Source: Thiotrichales bacterium (GTDB taxonomy: Bacteria; Pseudomonadota; Gammaproteobacteria; J044). From it: a stretch of DNA of 15,265 bases. The position numbers and the translations under genes were made by a program. The stretch lies in assembly GCA_024762895.1 (NCBI GenBank), contig JANTGN010000047.1, forward strand, positions 1-15,265, in the 5' to 3' direction. A model generated the notes under the pieces. The model made no database searches, had not been told where the DNA came from, and saw only the letters and a list, made by a program, of their open reading frames with translations. Each line of letters begins with the position of its first letter. The first letter of the stretch is position 1. This document shows, piece by piece, positions 1-7,328 of this stretch.

Positions 1-1833
1 GATCTGCACATCGATGCCGACATGATGGATAACATCCTGCCGGTACTGGATGTTGTGAATGCCCAGTTCGATGAATTACGTGGCGGTCAGGAGCCATCGC
101 CGGCCCCAAAAGACCTGCTCGATGCCCTGCATGGTTATACGGTTCCAGGTGCAGGAGCCGCTGCTACCGAAACACCTGCCAAACCCGTTGCTGAGCCCGA
201 AGCGGTTGAAGCAGCATCCGCAGAAGAAGGCGATATCACCGATGAAGAGTTCGAGGCCCTGCTGGATGCCATGCCTCAGGCCGGTGGTGCGACCAAACCC
301 GAAGCCTCTCAGGAAGAAGCTGGAAGCGAAAGCGAAGATATTACCGATGATGAGTTCGAGGCCCTGCTGGATGACCTGCATGGCAAGGGGCAATTTGGTG
401 GAGCCCCGGCCGCGAATGCCGACGCACCCAAGGCCCCCGAAGAGAAAGGGACGGCTGAAGATGGCTCCGACCTGATCACCGATGATGAATTCGAGGCCCT
501 GCTGGATGACCTGCATGGCAAGGGGCAGGGTCCCGCTGCTCAGAAAGGGGAAAAACCAGAACCAGCTCCCGAACCAGCCAAAACAGAACCCAAGACAACA
601 CCCAAAGCCGAACCCACGAAAAAGGGGGAGACAAAACCGGCAGCTCCGGCGGCCAGGCCAGCCCCAAAACCTGCCGCAGATACGACGGTCCGTGTCGATA
701 CCAAGCGACTGGATGACATCATGAACCTGGTGGGAGAACTGGTACTGGTCAGAAACCGCCTCTCTACACTACGTGCCGCCATGCATGATGAACAGGTGAA
801 TAAGGCCGTTGCCAATCTGGATCTGGTCACCGCAGATCTTCAGAGCGCCGTCATGAAGACGCGGATGCAGCCGATCAAGAAGGTCTTTGGCCGATTCCCC
901 CGTGTGGTTCGCGATCTGTCACGGAGCCTGAACAAAAAGATCCGTCTGGAATTGCGGGGTGAAGAGACCGACCTGGATAAAAACCTGGTCGAGGCCCTGG
1001 CTGACCCCCTGATCCATCTGGTTCGTAACTCCGTAGATCATGGTATCGAGTTGCCGGAAGTCCGTAAGGAAAATGGAAAACCTGAGGAAGGGCATGTGGT
1101 TTTATCCGCCGAGCAGGAGGGCGATCATATCCTGCTCATGATTCAGGATGACGGTAAGGGGATGGATCCAGATGTACTGCGCAGCAAGGCGGTAGAAAAG
1201 GGCATGATGGATGAAGAGGCCGCAAATCGGCTGACCGATAAAGATGCCTATAACCTGATATTTGCACCCGGTTTCTCTACCAAGACCGAGATCTCTGATG
1301 TCTCGGGTCGCGGCGTAGGGATGGATGTGGTCAAGACCGCGATAGCTGGTCTCAACGGTACGGTAGAGATAGATTCCGAATATGGCAGGGGTTCAATCAT
1401 TCGGATCAAGTTACCCCTGACGCTGGCCATCATGCCGACCCTGATGATCATTGTGGGGGGGCAGCGTTTCGCCATACCTCTGACCAGTGTTTCAGAGATC
1501 TTTGACCTGGATCTTTCCAAGACCAATACCGTAGATGATCAGGAAGTCGTGATTGTCCGAGAAAAGGCAGTACCGCTTTTTTATCTGAGGAACTGGCTGA
1601 TCAAGGGTGGAGCCAGTGGAGAAGAACCACATGGCCATGTCCTGGTTGTATTTGTGGGTAACCGACGTGTTGGCCTTGTGGTCGACCAGCTCGTGGGACA
1701 GGAAGAGGTGGTAATCAAGCCGCTGGGATCAGGTTTACATGGACTCGCAGGTTTTGCTGGCGCTACGATAACTGGCGATGGGGGCATTGCCCTGATTCTC
1801 GATGTTCCCAGTTTAATCAAGGCACATACCTGA
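1..1833 (+). CDS. cheA: Chemotaxis histidine kinase CheA, 5'-truncated by the window edge
   Basis: CheA is the cytoplasmic kinase of chemoreceptor arrays; it autophosphorylates on its Hpt domain and passes phosphate to CheY and CheB. The frame is open from base 1 (DLHIDAD before the first ATG), so the Hpt (P1) domain and true start lie upstream. Visible parts in order are: the end of the P1/linker region; an acidic Pro/Ala/Lys-rich linker (about nt 85-680) with three ITDDEFEALLD motifs; the P3 dimerisation helices (VDTKRLDDIMNLVGELV, from about nt 694); the P4 ATPase with N box HLVRNSVDHG (nt 1015-1044), G1 box DDGKGMD (1147-1167), GFSTK (1270-1284) and G2 box GRGVGMD (1306-1326); and a C-terminal CheW-like P5 domain from about nt 1411. 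The kinase core looks intact. It is first in the visible operon, 35 nt before cheB. Identity is secure; only the N-terminus is missing. Confidence 0.97.
   Translation, partial: DLHIDADMMDNILPVLDVVNAQFDELRGGQEPSPAPKDLLDALHGYTVPGAGAAATETPAKPVAEPEAVEAASAEEGDITDEEFEALLDAMPQAGGATKPEASQEEAGSESEDITDDEFEALLDDLHGKGQFGGAPAANADAPKAPEEKGTAEDGSDLITDDEFEALLDDLHGKGQGPAAQKGEKPEPAPEPAKTEPKTTPKAEPTKKGETKPAAPAARPAPKPAADTTVRVDTKRLDDIMNLVGELVLVRNRLSTLRAAMHDEQVNKAVANLDLVTADLQSAVMKTRMQPIKKVFGRFPRVVRDLSRSLNKKIRLELRGEETDLDKNLVEALADPLIHLVRNSVDHGIELPEVRKENGKPEEGHVVLSAEQEGDHILLMIQDDGKGMDPDVLRSKAVEKGMMDEEAANRLTDKDAYNLIFAPGFSTKTEISDVSGRGVGMDVVKTAIAGLNGTVEIDSEYGRGSIIRIKLPLTLAIMPTLMIIVGGQRFAIPLTSVSEIFDLDLSKTNTVDDQEVVIVREKAVPLFYLRNWLIKGGASGEEPHGHVLVVFVGNRRVGLVVDQLVGQEEVVIKPLGSGLHGLAGFAGATITGDGGIALILDVPSLIKAHT
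232..528 (+). repeat. Three-copy ITDDEFEALLD repeat in the CheA linker
   Basis: Three in-frame copies begin at nt 232 (DITDEEFEALLDAM), 337 (DITDDEFEALLDDLHGKGQ) and 472 (LITDDEFEALLDDLHGKGQ). Start-to-start spacing is 35 and then 45 residues. Copies 2 and 3 are nearly identical in DNA: nt 346-392 and 481-527 differ at one base in 47, exactly 135 nt apart, which points to a recent duplication. The motif is a short acidic amphipathic helix separated by Pro/Ala/Glu-rich spacers, in the place where other CheA proteins carry P2. Its likely role is a docking helix (inference). Confidence 0.9.
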
Positions 1834-1868
1834 TGGCCTTTTCGAGTTAACAGCGTTTGGGAGGCTTA

Positions 1869-2963
1869 ATGCCGATCAAGGTTTTAGTAGTAGATGATTC
1901 AGGTTTTTTCAGGCGTAGAATAGTCGAGATTATCGACGCCGATCCCATGCTGACCGTCGTAGGTACGGCATCGGATGGACGTGAGGCGATACAGAAGACC
2001 GGGGAACTCAAGCCGGATGTCATCACGATGGATATCGAGATGCCGGTCATGGATGGTATTACGGCTACCCGTCGCATCATGGCTCTGCACCGAACACCGA
2101 TTATTATGTTCTCTTCCCTGACCCATGATGGCGCCCAGGCGACCCTGGATGCCTTAGAAGCGGGTGCTCTGGATTTCCTGCCCAAAAAATTTGAGGATAT
2201 CTCAAGCGATCGCGACGAGGCCAAGCGTCTGCTGTGCAATAAGGTTAAGACCGTTGCCCGTAGCCGCCCCATGGCCCCGCAGAGAACCCGACCCAGTCCA
2301 TCTACTACCTCCACTGTCACCAGGCCAGCAACCACTAAATCTGCAGCCGCTACCCCTGCGCCCCAGACGACTCGAGGATCCGCAGTCTCGAGGGTTAACA
2401 TCGATCTTCTGGCGATTGGCACCTCGACCGGTGGCCCTGTTGCACTACAGAAGGTCCTGACGGCGCTACCCGCGTCTTACCCGCATCCTATTATTCTGGT
2501 CCAGCATATGCCGGCCAGCTTTACCCCGGCCTTTGCCCAACGACTTGACCAGTTATGTCAGATTTCAGTTAAAGAAGCCAGAGATGGAGATGCCCTGGAG
2601 CCTGGAACGGCTTTATTGGCTCCGGGCGGTATGCAGATGCTGGTTGAGAAAAGAGGCAGTCTTGGCAAGGTTCGTGTGGAAAAGGGTCCGGAAAGTCAGC
2701 ATTATCGGCCCTGTGTGGATCTGAGTTTTGAATCGGTGGCCAAGGCCTATCCGGGGCGTGCATTAGCTGTGATACTCACCGGCATGGGCGCGGATGGCCG
2801 AGAAGGTTGCCGAGCCATGAAAAATACAGGTTGCAAGATTTGGTCACAGGATGAGGCCAGTTGTGTTGTCTATGGGATGCCTGCGGCGGTGGCCGAGGCC
2901 GGGCTCTCTGATCAGGTGCTTGGCCTTACGGAAATCGGCCCCGCGATTAGCAGGAACACCTGA
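1869..2963 (+). CDS. cheB: Chemotaxis protein-glutamate methylesterase/glutamine deamidase CheB
   Basis: CheB removes methyl groups from chemoreceptor glutamates when phosphorylated by CheA, giving sensory adaptation. The N-terminal receiver domain (about residues 1-120) shows the acidic pair D9-D10, phospho-acceptor D55 in VITMDIEMP, S82/S83 in IIMFSSL and the conserved lysine near 106. A Pro/Thr/Ser-rich linker (about 135-175) follows. The C-terminal esterase domain has the catalytic triad context: Ser in GTSTGGP, His in LVQHMPASF and Asp in TGMGADG. I chose ATG 1869, not the in-frame TTG at 1857, because GGGAGG at 1859-1864 is a Shine-Dalgarno serving 1869 and the family starts at this position. 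The stop overlaps the next ATG by one base (TGATG), so CheB and MotC are probably translationally coupled. Confidence 0.97.
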   Translation: MPIKVLVVDDSGFFRRRIVEIIDADPMLTVVGTASDGREAIQKTGELKPDVITMDIEMPVMDGITATRRIMALHRTPIIMFSSLTHDGAQATLDALEAGALDFLPKKFEDISSDRDEAKRLLCNKVKTVARSRPMAPQRTRPSPSTTSTVTRPATTKSAAATPAPQTTRGSAVSRVNIDLLAIGTSTGGPVALQKVLTALPASYPHPIILVQHMPASFTPAFAQRLDQLCQISVKEARDGDALEPGTALLAPGGMQMLVEKRGSLGKVRVEKGPESQHYRPCVDLSFESVAKAYPGRALAVILTGMGADGREGCRAMKNTGCKIWSQDEASCVVYGMPAAVAEAGLSDQVLGLTEIGPAISRNT

Positions 2964-3706
2964 TGGATTTTCTCAGCATCATCGGACTCCTGATTGGCCT
3001 GGTGGCCATCATTGGAGGTAATTTTCTGGAAGGGGGGCATATTGGCTCCCTTTTGCAGCTTACGGCCTTCCTGATTGTGGCTGGCGGCACCCTGGGTGCG
3101 GTCGTTCTGCAATCTCCGCAGAGAGACTTTATACGCGCCATCAAGATGCTTGCCTGGATTGTCGTTCCCCCGCGTACAGATAACGAGGTGGTGGTAGAGA
3201 AGATCATCGAGTGGAGTAAGATTGCGCGCAAGGAGGGTCTCCTGGGTCTGGAGGATATCGCCGACGAGGAAGGGGATCCTTTTACGCGTAAAGGCCTGCA
3301 GATGCTGATCGATGGCAGTGAGCCAGAAACCATACGCATGGTACTGGATGTGGATATCGGCACCCAGGAAAATGCCTATATGGCTGGTGCAAAGGTCTAC
3401 GAAGCGGCGGGTGGCTATGCTCCCACCATCGGTATTCTTGGTGCCGTGATGGGGCTCATCCATGTCATGGAAAATCTTTCTGATCCCAGCAAACTGGGGG
3501 CGGGGATAGCCGTCGCCTTTGTGGCAACCATTTATGGTGTCGCCGGGGCTAACCTGTTTTTACTACCCATCGCAGGCAAGCTCAAAAGCGTCGTACAGAG
3601 ACAGGTCAGCCACAACGAAATGATCCTGGATGGCCTGGTTTCTATTGCCGAGGGCGAAAACCCGCGGAGTATAGAAAGCAAACTCCTGGGATATCTTGCC
3701 GAGTAG
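2963..3706 (+). CDS. motC: Flagellar motor stator protein MotC (MotA/PomA family)
   Basis: This is the inner-membrane stator subunit that, with MotD, conducts ions and pushes on the rotor. At 247 aa it is typical of the family. Four hydrophobic segments are visible (about residues 4-22, 29-48, 150-168 and 180-202). The large cytoplasmic loop carries the charged rotor-facing segment ending ARKEGLLGLE. The third segment has the conserved proline motif APTIGILGAVMGL. It starts on the last base of the cheB stop codon and is followed after 10 nt by motD, as in the Pseudomonas cheA-cheB-motC-motD order. The MotC rather than MotA name rests on this chemotaxis-operon context; the sequence alone says only MotA family. 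I did not determine whether it uses protons or sodium. Confidence 0.93.
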   Translation: MDFLSIIGLLIGLVAIIGGNFLEGGHIGSLLQLTAFLIVAGGTLGAVVLQSPQRDFIRAIKMLAWIVVPPRTDNEVVVEKIIEWSKIARKEGLLGLEDIADEEGDPFTRKGLQMLIDGSEPETIRMVLDVDIGTQENAYMAGAKVYEAAGGYAPTIGILGAVMGLIHVMENLSDPSKLGAGIAVAFVATIYGVAGANLFLLPIAGKLKSVVQRQVSHNEMILDGLVSIAEGENPRSIESKLLGYLAE

Positions 3707-3716
3707 GTGACGGAAT

Positions 3717-4643
3717 ATGGCGAGGAAAAAACGACAGGAAGAACATATTAATCATGAACGTTGGCTCGTGTCCTACGCCGATTTCATCACCCTGTTGTTT
3801 GCATTTTTTGTCGTTATGTATGCCGTTTCATCTGTTAATGAGGGTAAATATCGCGTCCTTTCAGACACCCTGGAAGCAGCCTTTGATCCCGCTGGTACCT
3901 TTGCGGAAGAGCAGCGTTCACTTACTCCGATACAGGTCGGGGAGGTCGCTAAGACCGATCGTAATGACAATATCCAGCTCCAGAAAGAGGCCACGAATGC
4001 CCTGGAGCAGGATTCAGCGGAGATGCCACGCGAAGACATCATTGATACCGAGCGACTAAACCAGACCCTGCAGGTCGTTGAGACCATGGCCGATGAACTG
4101 GAAGACGCCCTGTCTCCACAAATTGATAGTGATCTGGTCAATATCAAACGCAATGATCTCTGGTTAGAAATAGAAATAAAGAGCAGCCTGCTCTTTAGCA
4201 GTGGCAGTGCCAAGATATCGCGTCAGGCCGTGCCCGTCATTCGTGATATCACTCGAATACTCAAGCCCTTTCCCAATAAGATCCATGTCGAGGGCTTTAC
4301 CGATAATGTACCCATCAGCAACCCGGTCTATCCTTCTAACTGGGAGTTATCTGCCGCCAGGGCGGCCAGCGTGGTTCGCTTACTGGCCGATACGGGCATG
4401 AATCCCGCGAATATGGCGGCCATTGGTTATGGAGAATTTCGGCCAATTGCCGATAATACGACCAGGGAGGGTAGAAATAAGAACCGCCGGGTGGTTCTTA
4501 TCGTGCTGGCGGCAGGTAATTATGAGGCGGCTGCCCCCGAGCAGGCCGAGGGTTACCTGATGAAAGATATTGAACTGCGCGGTAGTGGAAGTCCCGTCCT
4601 GGACCGCGCCCTGCAAGAACTGCCCCTGCGGAGGGGGCCGTGA
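3717..4643 (+). CDS. motD: Flagellar motor stator protein MotD (MotB family, OmpA-like domain)
   Basis: This is the stator partner that anchors MotC to peptidoglycan. The 308-aa protein begins with a short basic cytoplasmic tail. One transmembrane helix (about residues 20-42) contains the ion-carrying aspartate D22 in SYADFITLLFAFF. A long Glu/Gln-rich periplasmic stretch follows. The C-terminal OmpA-like peptidoglycan-binding domain (about 155-275) shows EGFTDNVPI, NWELSAARA, IGYGEFRPIADN and NKNRRV. After that comes a tail of about 30 residues with no recognisable motif. AGGTGACGGA just upstream of ATG 3717 supports the start, and parC begins 3 nt after the stop. MotD is preferred over MotB because of the pairing with the operon's motC. 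Confidence 0.93.
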   Translation: MARKKRQEEHINHERWLVSYADFITLLFAFFVVMYAVSSVNEGKYRVLSDTLEAAFDPAGTFAEEQRSLTPIQVGEVAKTDRNDNIQLQKEATNALEQDSAEMPREDIIDTERLNQTLQVVETMADELEDALSPQIDSDLVNIKRNDLWLEIEIKSSLLFSSGSAKISRQAVPVIRDITRILKPFPNKIHVEGFTDNVPISNPVYPSNWELSAARAASVVRLLADTGMNPANMAAIGYGEFRPIADNTTREGRNKNRRVVLIVLAAGNYEAAAPEQAEGYLMKDIELRGSGSPVLDRALQELPLRRGP

Positions 4644-4646
4644 ATC

Positions 4647-5441
4647 ATGCAGATATGGGCCGTAGCAAATCAGAAAGGTGGTGTTGGTAAGACCACCTCG
4701 GCAGTCACCTTAGGTGGCTGGCTGGCTCGTCGTGGCCAAAAGACCCTCCTGATTGACCTGGATCCCCATGGTTCACTGACCAGTTACTTCGGATTTGATC
4801 CTGAATCGACCGAGAAGAGCGGGTACATGCTCTATCAGCGCGCCGCGGCCCATCAGGAACTACAGCCCGAGACCCTGATAGAACCTACCCAGGTTGAAAA
4901 CCTGTTTGTGCTTTCGGCCTCAACCGCCATGGCCACGCTGGATCGCCAGTTGGGAACGAAGGAGGGCATGGGGCTGGTCATATCCAAGGCGCTGGAGACG
5001 CTTGATGAAGATTATGACTATGTATTGATCGACTGTCCGCCGATGCTGGGAGTCCTGATGGTGAATGCCCTTGCGGCCTGTGATCACCTTATTATCCCGG
5101 TTCAGACGGAATTTCTGGCCCTCAAGGGGCTGGAGCGTATGCTAAGAACCCTGCAGATGATTCAGAGGTCCAAACAGTTCAGCCTCAGCTATACGATTGT
5201 GCCGACCTTGTTTGATCGGCGTACGCGGGCATCGCTGGATGCCCTGCAGGAACTGAAAGAGAGATACCCTGAGCAGATCTGGGCATCGGTCATTCCTATT
5301 GATACACAGTTCCGAGAAGCCAGTCTGGCTGGTGTCCCCCTCTCGATTATGCGTTCGGGGTCGCGTGGAGCACTTCATTACAAAGGCCTGCTGGACTATC
5401 TGATGGGATTACAAAGTCCACCAGCAGCGATGAATAGTTGA
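4647..5441 (+). CDS. parC: ParA-family ATPase ParC, polar positioning of chemotaxis arrays
   Basis: This is a ParA/MinD-type P-loop ATPase. The deviant Walker A motif KGGVGKTT lies at residues 10-17, LLIDLDPHGS follows as the switch region, and YVLIDCPP near residue 130 is the Walker B-like motif. Its 264 aa suit a ParA lacking the N-terminal DNA-binding extension of plasmid ParA proteins. Position decides its job: between motD and the CheW-like parP in a chemotaxis operon is where Vibrio and Pseudomonas encode ParC. There it marks the cell pole and ensures inheritance of chemosensory arrays together with ParP (family knowledge). It has no ParB partner next to it, which argues against chromosome or plasmid segregation. 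A GAGGGGG Shine-Dalgarno lies inside the end of motD. Confidence 0.9.
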   Translation: MQIWAVANQKGGVGKTTSAVTLGGWLARRGQKTLLIDLDPHGSLTSYFGFDPESTEKSGYMLYQRAAAHQELQPETLIEPTQVENLFVLSASTAMATLDRQLGTKEGMGLVISKALETLDEDYDYVLIDCPPMLGVLMVNALAACDHLIIPVQTEFLALKGLERMLRTLQMIQRSKQFSLSYTIVPTLFDRRTRASLDALQELKERYPEQIWASVIPIDTQFREASLAGVPLSIMRSGSRGALHYKGLLDYLMGLQSPPAAMNS

Positions 5442-5445
5442 GACT

Positions 5446-6150
5446 ATGAAGAACGAGAAGAATACAGGCACCACACTGGTCGATCAGCAGCATGCAATCA
5501 ATGCCTATCTCGATAGCCTGCTGGCCGAGGTGACTGAGCCTGCCGTCGAGACCCAGACACAGGATTCGGTGGTGGTTGCCCTGCATCCACCGGTTGAGGC
5601 CCCGGAGGTGGAAGTCCAGGAGCCCGTCCAGGTCAAGCAGCAGGTTGCGGTAGCGCCGGAAGCGTTAGAAAAGACCTCGGACATTCCTGCCTGGGCGGAG
5701 GAACGTTTTCAATGCCTGGTGTTTACCGTCTATGGCCTGAAACTGGCGGTCCCGCTGGATGGACTCAATGGCATCCTGACATGGTCTGAGGAGGTGGTGC
5801 CGATGCCGGGTCATGCGCCCCATTTTCTGGGTCTGTTAAAGTCCCACGAGTCGACCGTGAAGGTCGTTGACCCAGCACTGCTGGTCATGCCCGAGGGCCG
5901 TACGCCCCCGGCCATAGGCCAGGAAGGACGTACAAGGCCTGAAACTATAATCTTAATCGGCGGCAAGCGCTGGGGACTGGCCGCCGATGCCGTCTCAGAA
6001 ACCATGACTCTGAGTCCCGATGAGGTTCACTGGCGTTCGGTTCGAGGCAAGCGCAAGTGGCTGGCGGGGACGATCATTGAACAGATGTGTGCCCTGCTCG
6101 ATGTCGAGGAATTCGCCCGCATACTGGAAAGCAGGGAACAGCTTGACTAG
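5446..6150 (+). CDS. parP: CheW-like array-positioning protein ParP
   Basis: This 234-aa cytoplasmic protein has three parts. The N-terminal segment includes QQHAINAYLDSLLAEV, a helix of the type found at the start of ParP proteins. A Glu/Val/Pro-rich linker runs over about residues 35-80. A C-terminal CheW-like domain spans about 85-230 (CLVFTVYGLKLAVPLDGLNGIL, then HFLGLLKSHESTVKVVDPALL and a GKRWGLAADAV segment). In Vibrio, ParP couples ParC to the array through a C-terminal array-integration domain that contacts CheA and receptors; the same role is inferred here from domain layout and position right after parC (4-nt gap). The long disordered linker distinguishes it from the compact CheW further downstream. 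A divergent CheW duplicate with another role is a less likely alternative. Confidence 0.85.
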   Translation: MKNEKNTGTTLVDQQHAINAYLDSLLAEVTEPAVETQTQDSVVVALHPPVEAPEVEVQEPVQVKQQVAVAPEALEKTSDIPAWAEERFQCLVFTVYGLKLAVPLDGLNGILTWSEEVVPMPGHAPHFLGLLKSHESTVKVVDPALLVMPEGRTPPAIGQEGRTRPETIILIGGKRWGLAADAVSETMTLSPDEVHWRSVRGKRKWLAGTIIEQMCALLDVEEFARILESREQLD

Positions 6151-6156
6151 TCTTAA

Positions 6157-6184
6157 GGCATGAATTTTTCGTTGATGGCATGAA
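6157..6184 (+). repeat. 20-bp-spaced direct repeat GGCATGAA upstream of cheW
   Basis: GGCATGAA occurs at 6157-6164 and again at 6177-6184. The second copy overlaps the -24 part of the sigma-54-like element. Two helical turns of spacing would suit a dimeric regulator, but two short copies can arise by chance. Confidence 0.4.
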
Positions 6185-6192
6185 AGCTGCTT
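6175..6192 (+). promoter_or_regulatory. Candidate sigma-54 promoter for cheW
   Basis: ATGGCATGAAAGCTGCTT has the invariant GG (6177-6178) and GC (6189-6190) separated by exactly 10 bases, the core spacing of RpoN promoters. It departs from consensus at TGGCAT instead of TGGCAC and CTGC instead of TTGC. It lies in the only sizeable intergenic gap of the operon (104 bp), about 65 bp before the cheW start. No activator site was recognised apart from the direct repeat. Polar flagellar genes are often RpoN-dependent, but this is a single weak match. Confidence 0.4.
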
Positions 6193-6254
6193 TATATGGA
6201 TTAGACTAGATTACAACGACAAAATATTGACAGCAGTCTATAGGAGTACAAATT

Positions 6255-6731
6255 ATGAGTGAAAGCGCTGCCGCAGCCGAGGGCCAACGTATGCAATGCG
6301 TGACGTTCACTCTCGCTGACGAGACCTATGCCATAAATGTCATGGGTGTGCAGGAGGTACTTCGTGTCACCGAGATTGCCCCGGTGCCAGGAGCCCCTTC
6401 CTATGTCCTGGGTATAATCAACCTGCGTGGTAACGTGGTTGCGGTCATCGATGCTCGCAATCGCTTTGGACTGATGCCAGAGGATATGACCGAATCGACC
6501 CGTATCGTCATCATCGAAGCGAATGAAAATGTCATCGGTATACTCGTTGATAGTGTGGCCGAGGTGGTGGAACTGGATGCCAGCGAGATAGAGCCTGCGC
6601 CCAATGTCGGTAATGACGAAAGCTCCCGTTATATCAAGGGTGTGGCTCATCGGGATAATGAACTCATTATCCTGGTTGACCTGGATAAGTTGCTTTCCGA
6701 AGAGGAATGGATGGACGTATCCCATATCTAA
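6255..6731 (+). CDS. cheW: Chemotaxis coupling protein CheW
   Basis: CheW is the adaptor that links chemoreceptor tips to CheA. The 158-aa protein is a single CheW domain (about residues 14-155). It shows CVTFTLADETYAINVMGVQEVLR, the conserved VPGAPSYVLGIINLRGNVVAVIDAR loop, and a hydrophobic C-terminal strand NELIILVDLDKLL. AGGAG at 6242-6246, eight bases from ATG 6255, is the strongest Shine-Dalgarno in the operon. CheW is needed in stoichiometric amounts in arrays, so a strong ribosome site together with a possible separate promoter makes sense (inference). The next ORF begins 3 nt after its stop. Confidence 0.97.
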   Translation: MSESAAAAEGQRMQCVTFTLADETYAINVMGVQEVLRVTEIAPVPGAPSYVLGIINLRGNVVAVIDARNRFGLMPEDMTESTRIVIIEANENVIGILVDSVAEVVELDASEIEPAPNVGNDESSRYIKGVAHRDNELIILVDLDKLLSEEEWMDVSHI

Positions 6732-6734
6732 GCC

Positions 6735-6935
6735 ATGGCAGAGACACCCGATATTCGTCCCCTGACGCCCAGCTGGCCTTCACGGTCGGTTGTTGATAAG
6801 CAGGGTGAGCGTGGACAGCCGGGTAAGAAAAAGGAAGACGCTGATGATGATCAGCACAATGAACGTGCAGAGGAAAATAAGGAGTCATCTTCTGACAAGC
6901 CTCAGCGCCCTGGTCATATAGACGAGTATGCATAG
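6735..6935 (+). CDS. Small hydrophilic protein of unknown function in the chemotaxis operon
   Basis: I do not recognise this gene. It encodes 66 residues: an N-terminal segment PDIRPLTPSWPSR, then a strongly charged stretch rich in Lys, Asp, Glu, Asn and Ser (about residues 22-58), and a C-terminal HIDEYA. There is no signal peptide or membrane segment; it should be soluble and mostly disordered. It looks real because it exactly fills the space between two genes: 3 nt after the cheW stop and 0 nt before the ATG of the DUF2802 gene, in the operon's direction. No strong Shine-Dalgarno is visible, so translation probably depends on coupling to cheW. A possible role is as an accessory peptide for the arrays or the DUF2802 protein (inference from position only). 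Confidence 0.65.
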   Translation: MAETPDIRPLTPSWPSRSVVDKQGERGQPGKKKEDADDDQHNERAEENKESSSDKPQRPGHIDEYA

Positions 6936-7328
6936 ATGATTATCAACGGCATCATACTGACCCTGATAGCACTGATCGTGCTGGCCCTGGTATCGGCCCT
7001 GATGATGTTGGGCCAGCGACTGACGGTATTGGGAAAACAGGTCAGGGACCTGCAGGCCGACGTGCTGACCATGAAAGGGGCCGTGAGCGCCCTGTGTGAA
7101 GAAGAAATTGTTGCAGATCGCAAGCGGGGTGAAATAGAACAACGCTTACATGGCATTCGTACGCGTCAGGATGAACTGGAATTGCGTGATCAGGGCGATA
7201 AGTCCTATTCGCAGGCCATTAAGCTCATTCATCGCGGGGCTAAGGTGGATGATATTATCGCTGCCTGCGGACTGAACCGTGGTGAAGCCGAATTAATTGC
7301 CAGTCTGCATGGTGGTCAGCGTAGTTAA
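6936..7328 (+). CDS. DUF2802-type membrane-anchored coiled-coil protein
   Basis: The 130-aa protein has one N-terminal hydrophobic helix (about residues 3-25, IINGIILTLIALIVLALVSA). A long polar segment of likely coiled coil follows (about 27-90), and then a small C-terminal helix-turn-helix-like unit (AIKLIHRGAKVDDIIAACGL, then NRGEAELIASLH). This matches the DUF2802 proteins that follow cheW in Pseudomonas-type chemotaxis loci. The C-terminal part resembles the DNA-binding-like tail of other membrane-tethered motility proteins, but no function is established to my knowledge. Its ATG directly follows the stop of the small ORF with no gap. Its TAA overlaps the stop of the convergent flagellar gene, leaving no room for a conventional terminator. 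Confidence 0.8.
   Translation: MIINGIILTLIALIVLALVSALMMLGQRLTVLGKQVRDLQADVLTMKGAVSALCEEEIVADRKRGEIEQRLHGIRTRQDELELRDQGDKSYSQAIKLIHRGAKVDDIIAACGLNRGEAELIASLHGGQRS

Noticed and set aside
76..516. 146-aa antisense ORF under the cheA linker
   Set aside because: It is a shadow of the cheA repeats: the repetitive codons leave the opposite strand open. No start signals were seen.
22..1833. ATG at 22 as the true start of cheA
   Set aside because: The frame is open to base 1 with plausible CheA-like residues, and the Hpt domain is missing, so the gene is cut by the window edge.
6227..6243. TTGACA plus TATAGG as a sigma-70 promoter for cheW
   Set aside because: The two hexamers are only about 5 bp apart, far too close for a promoter.
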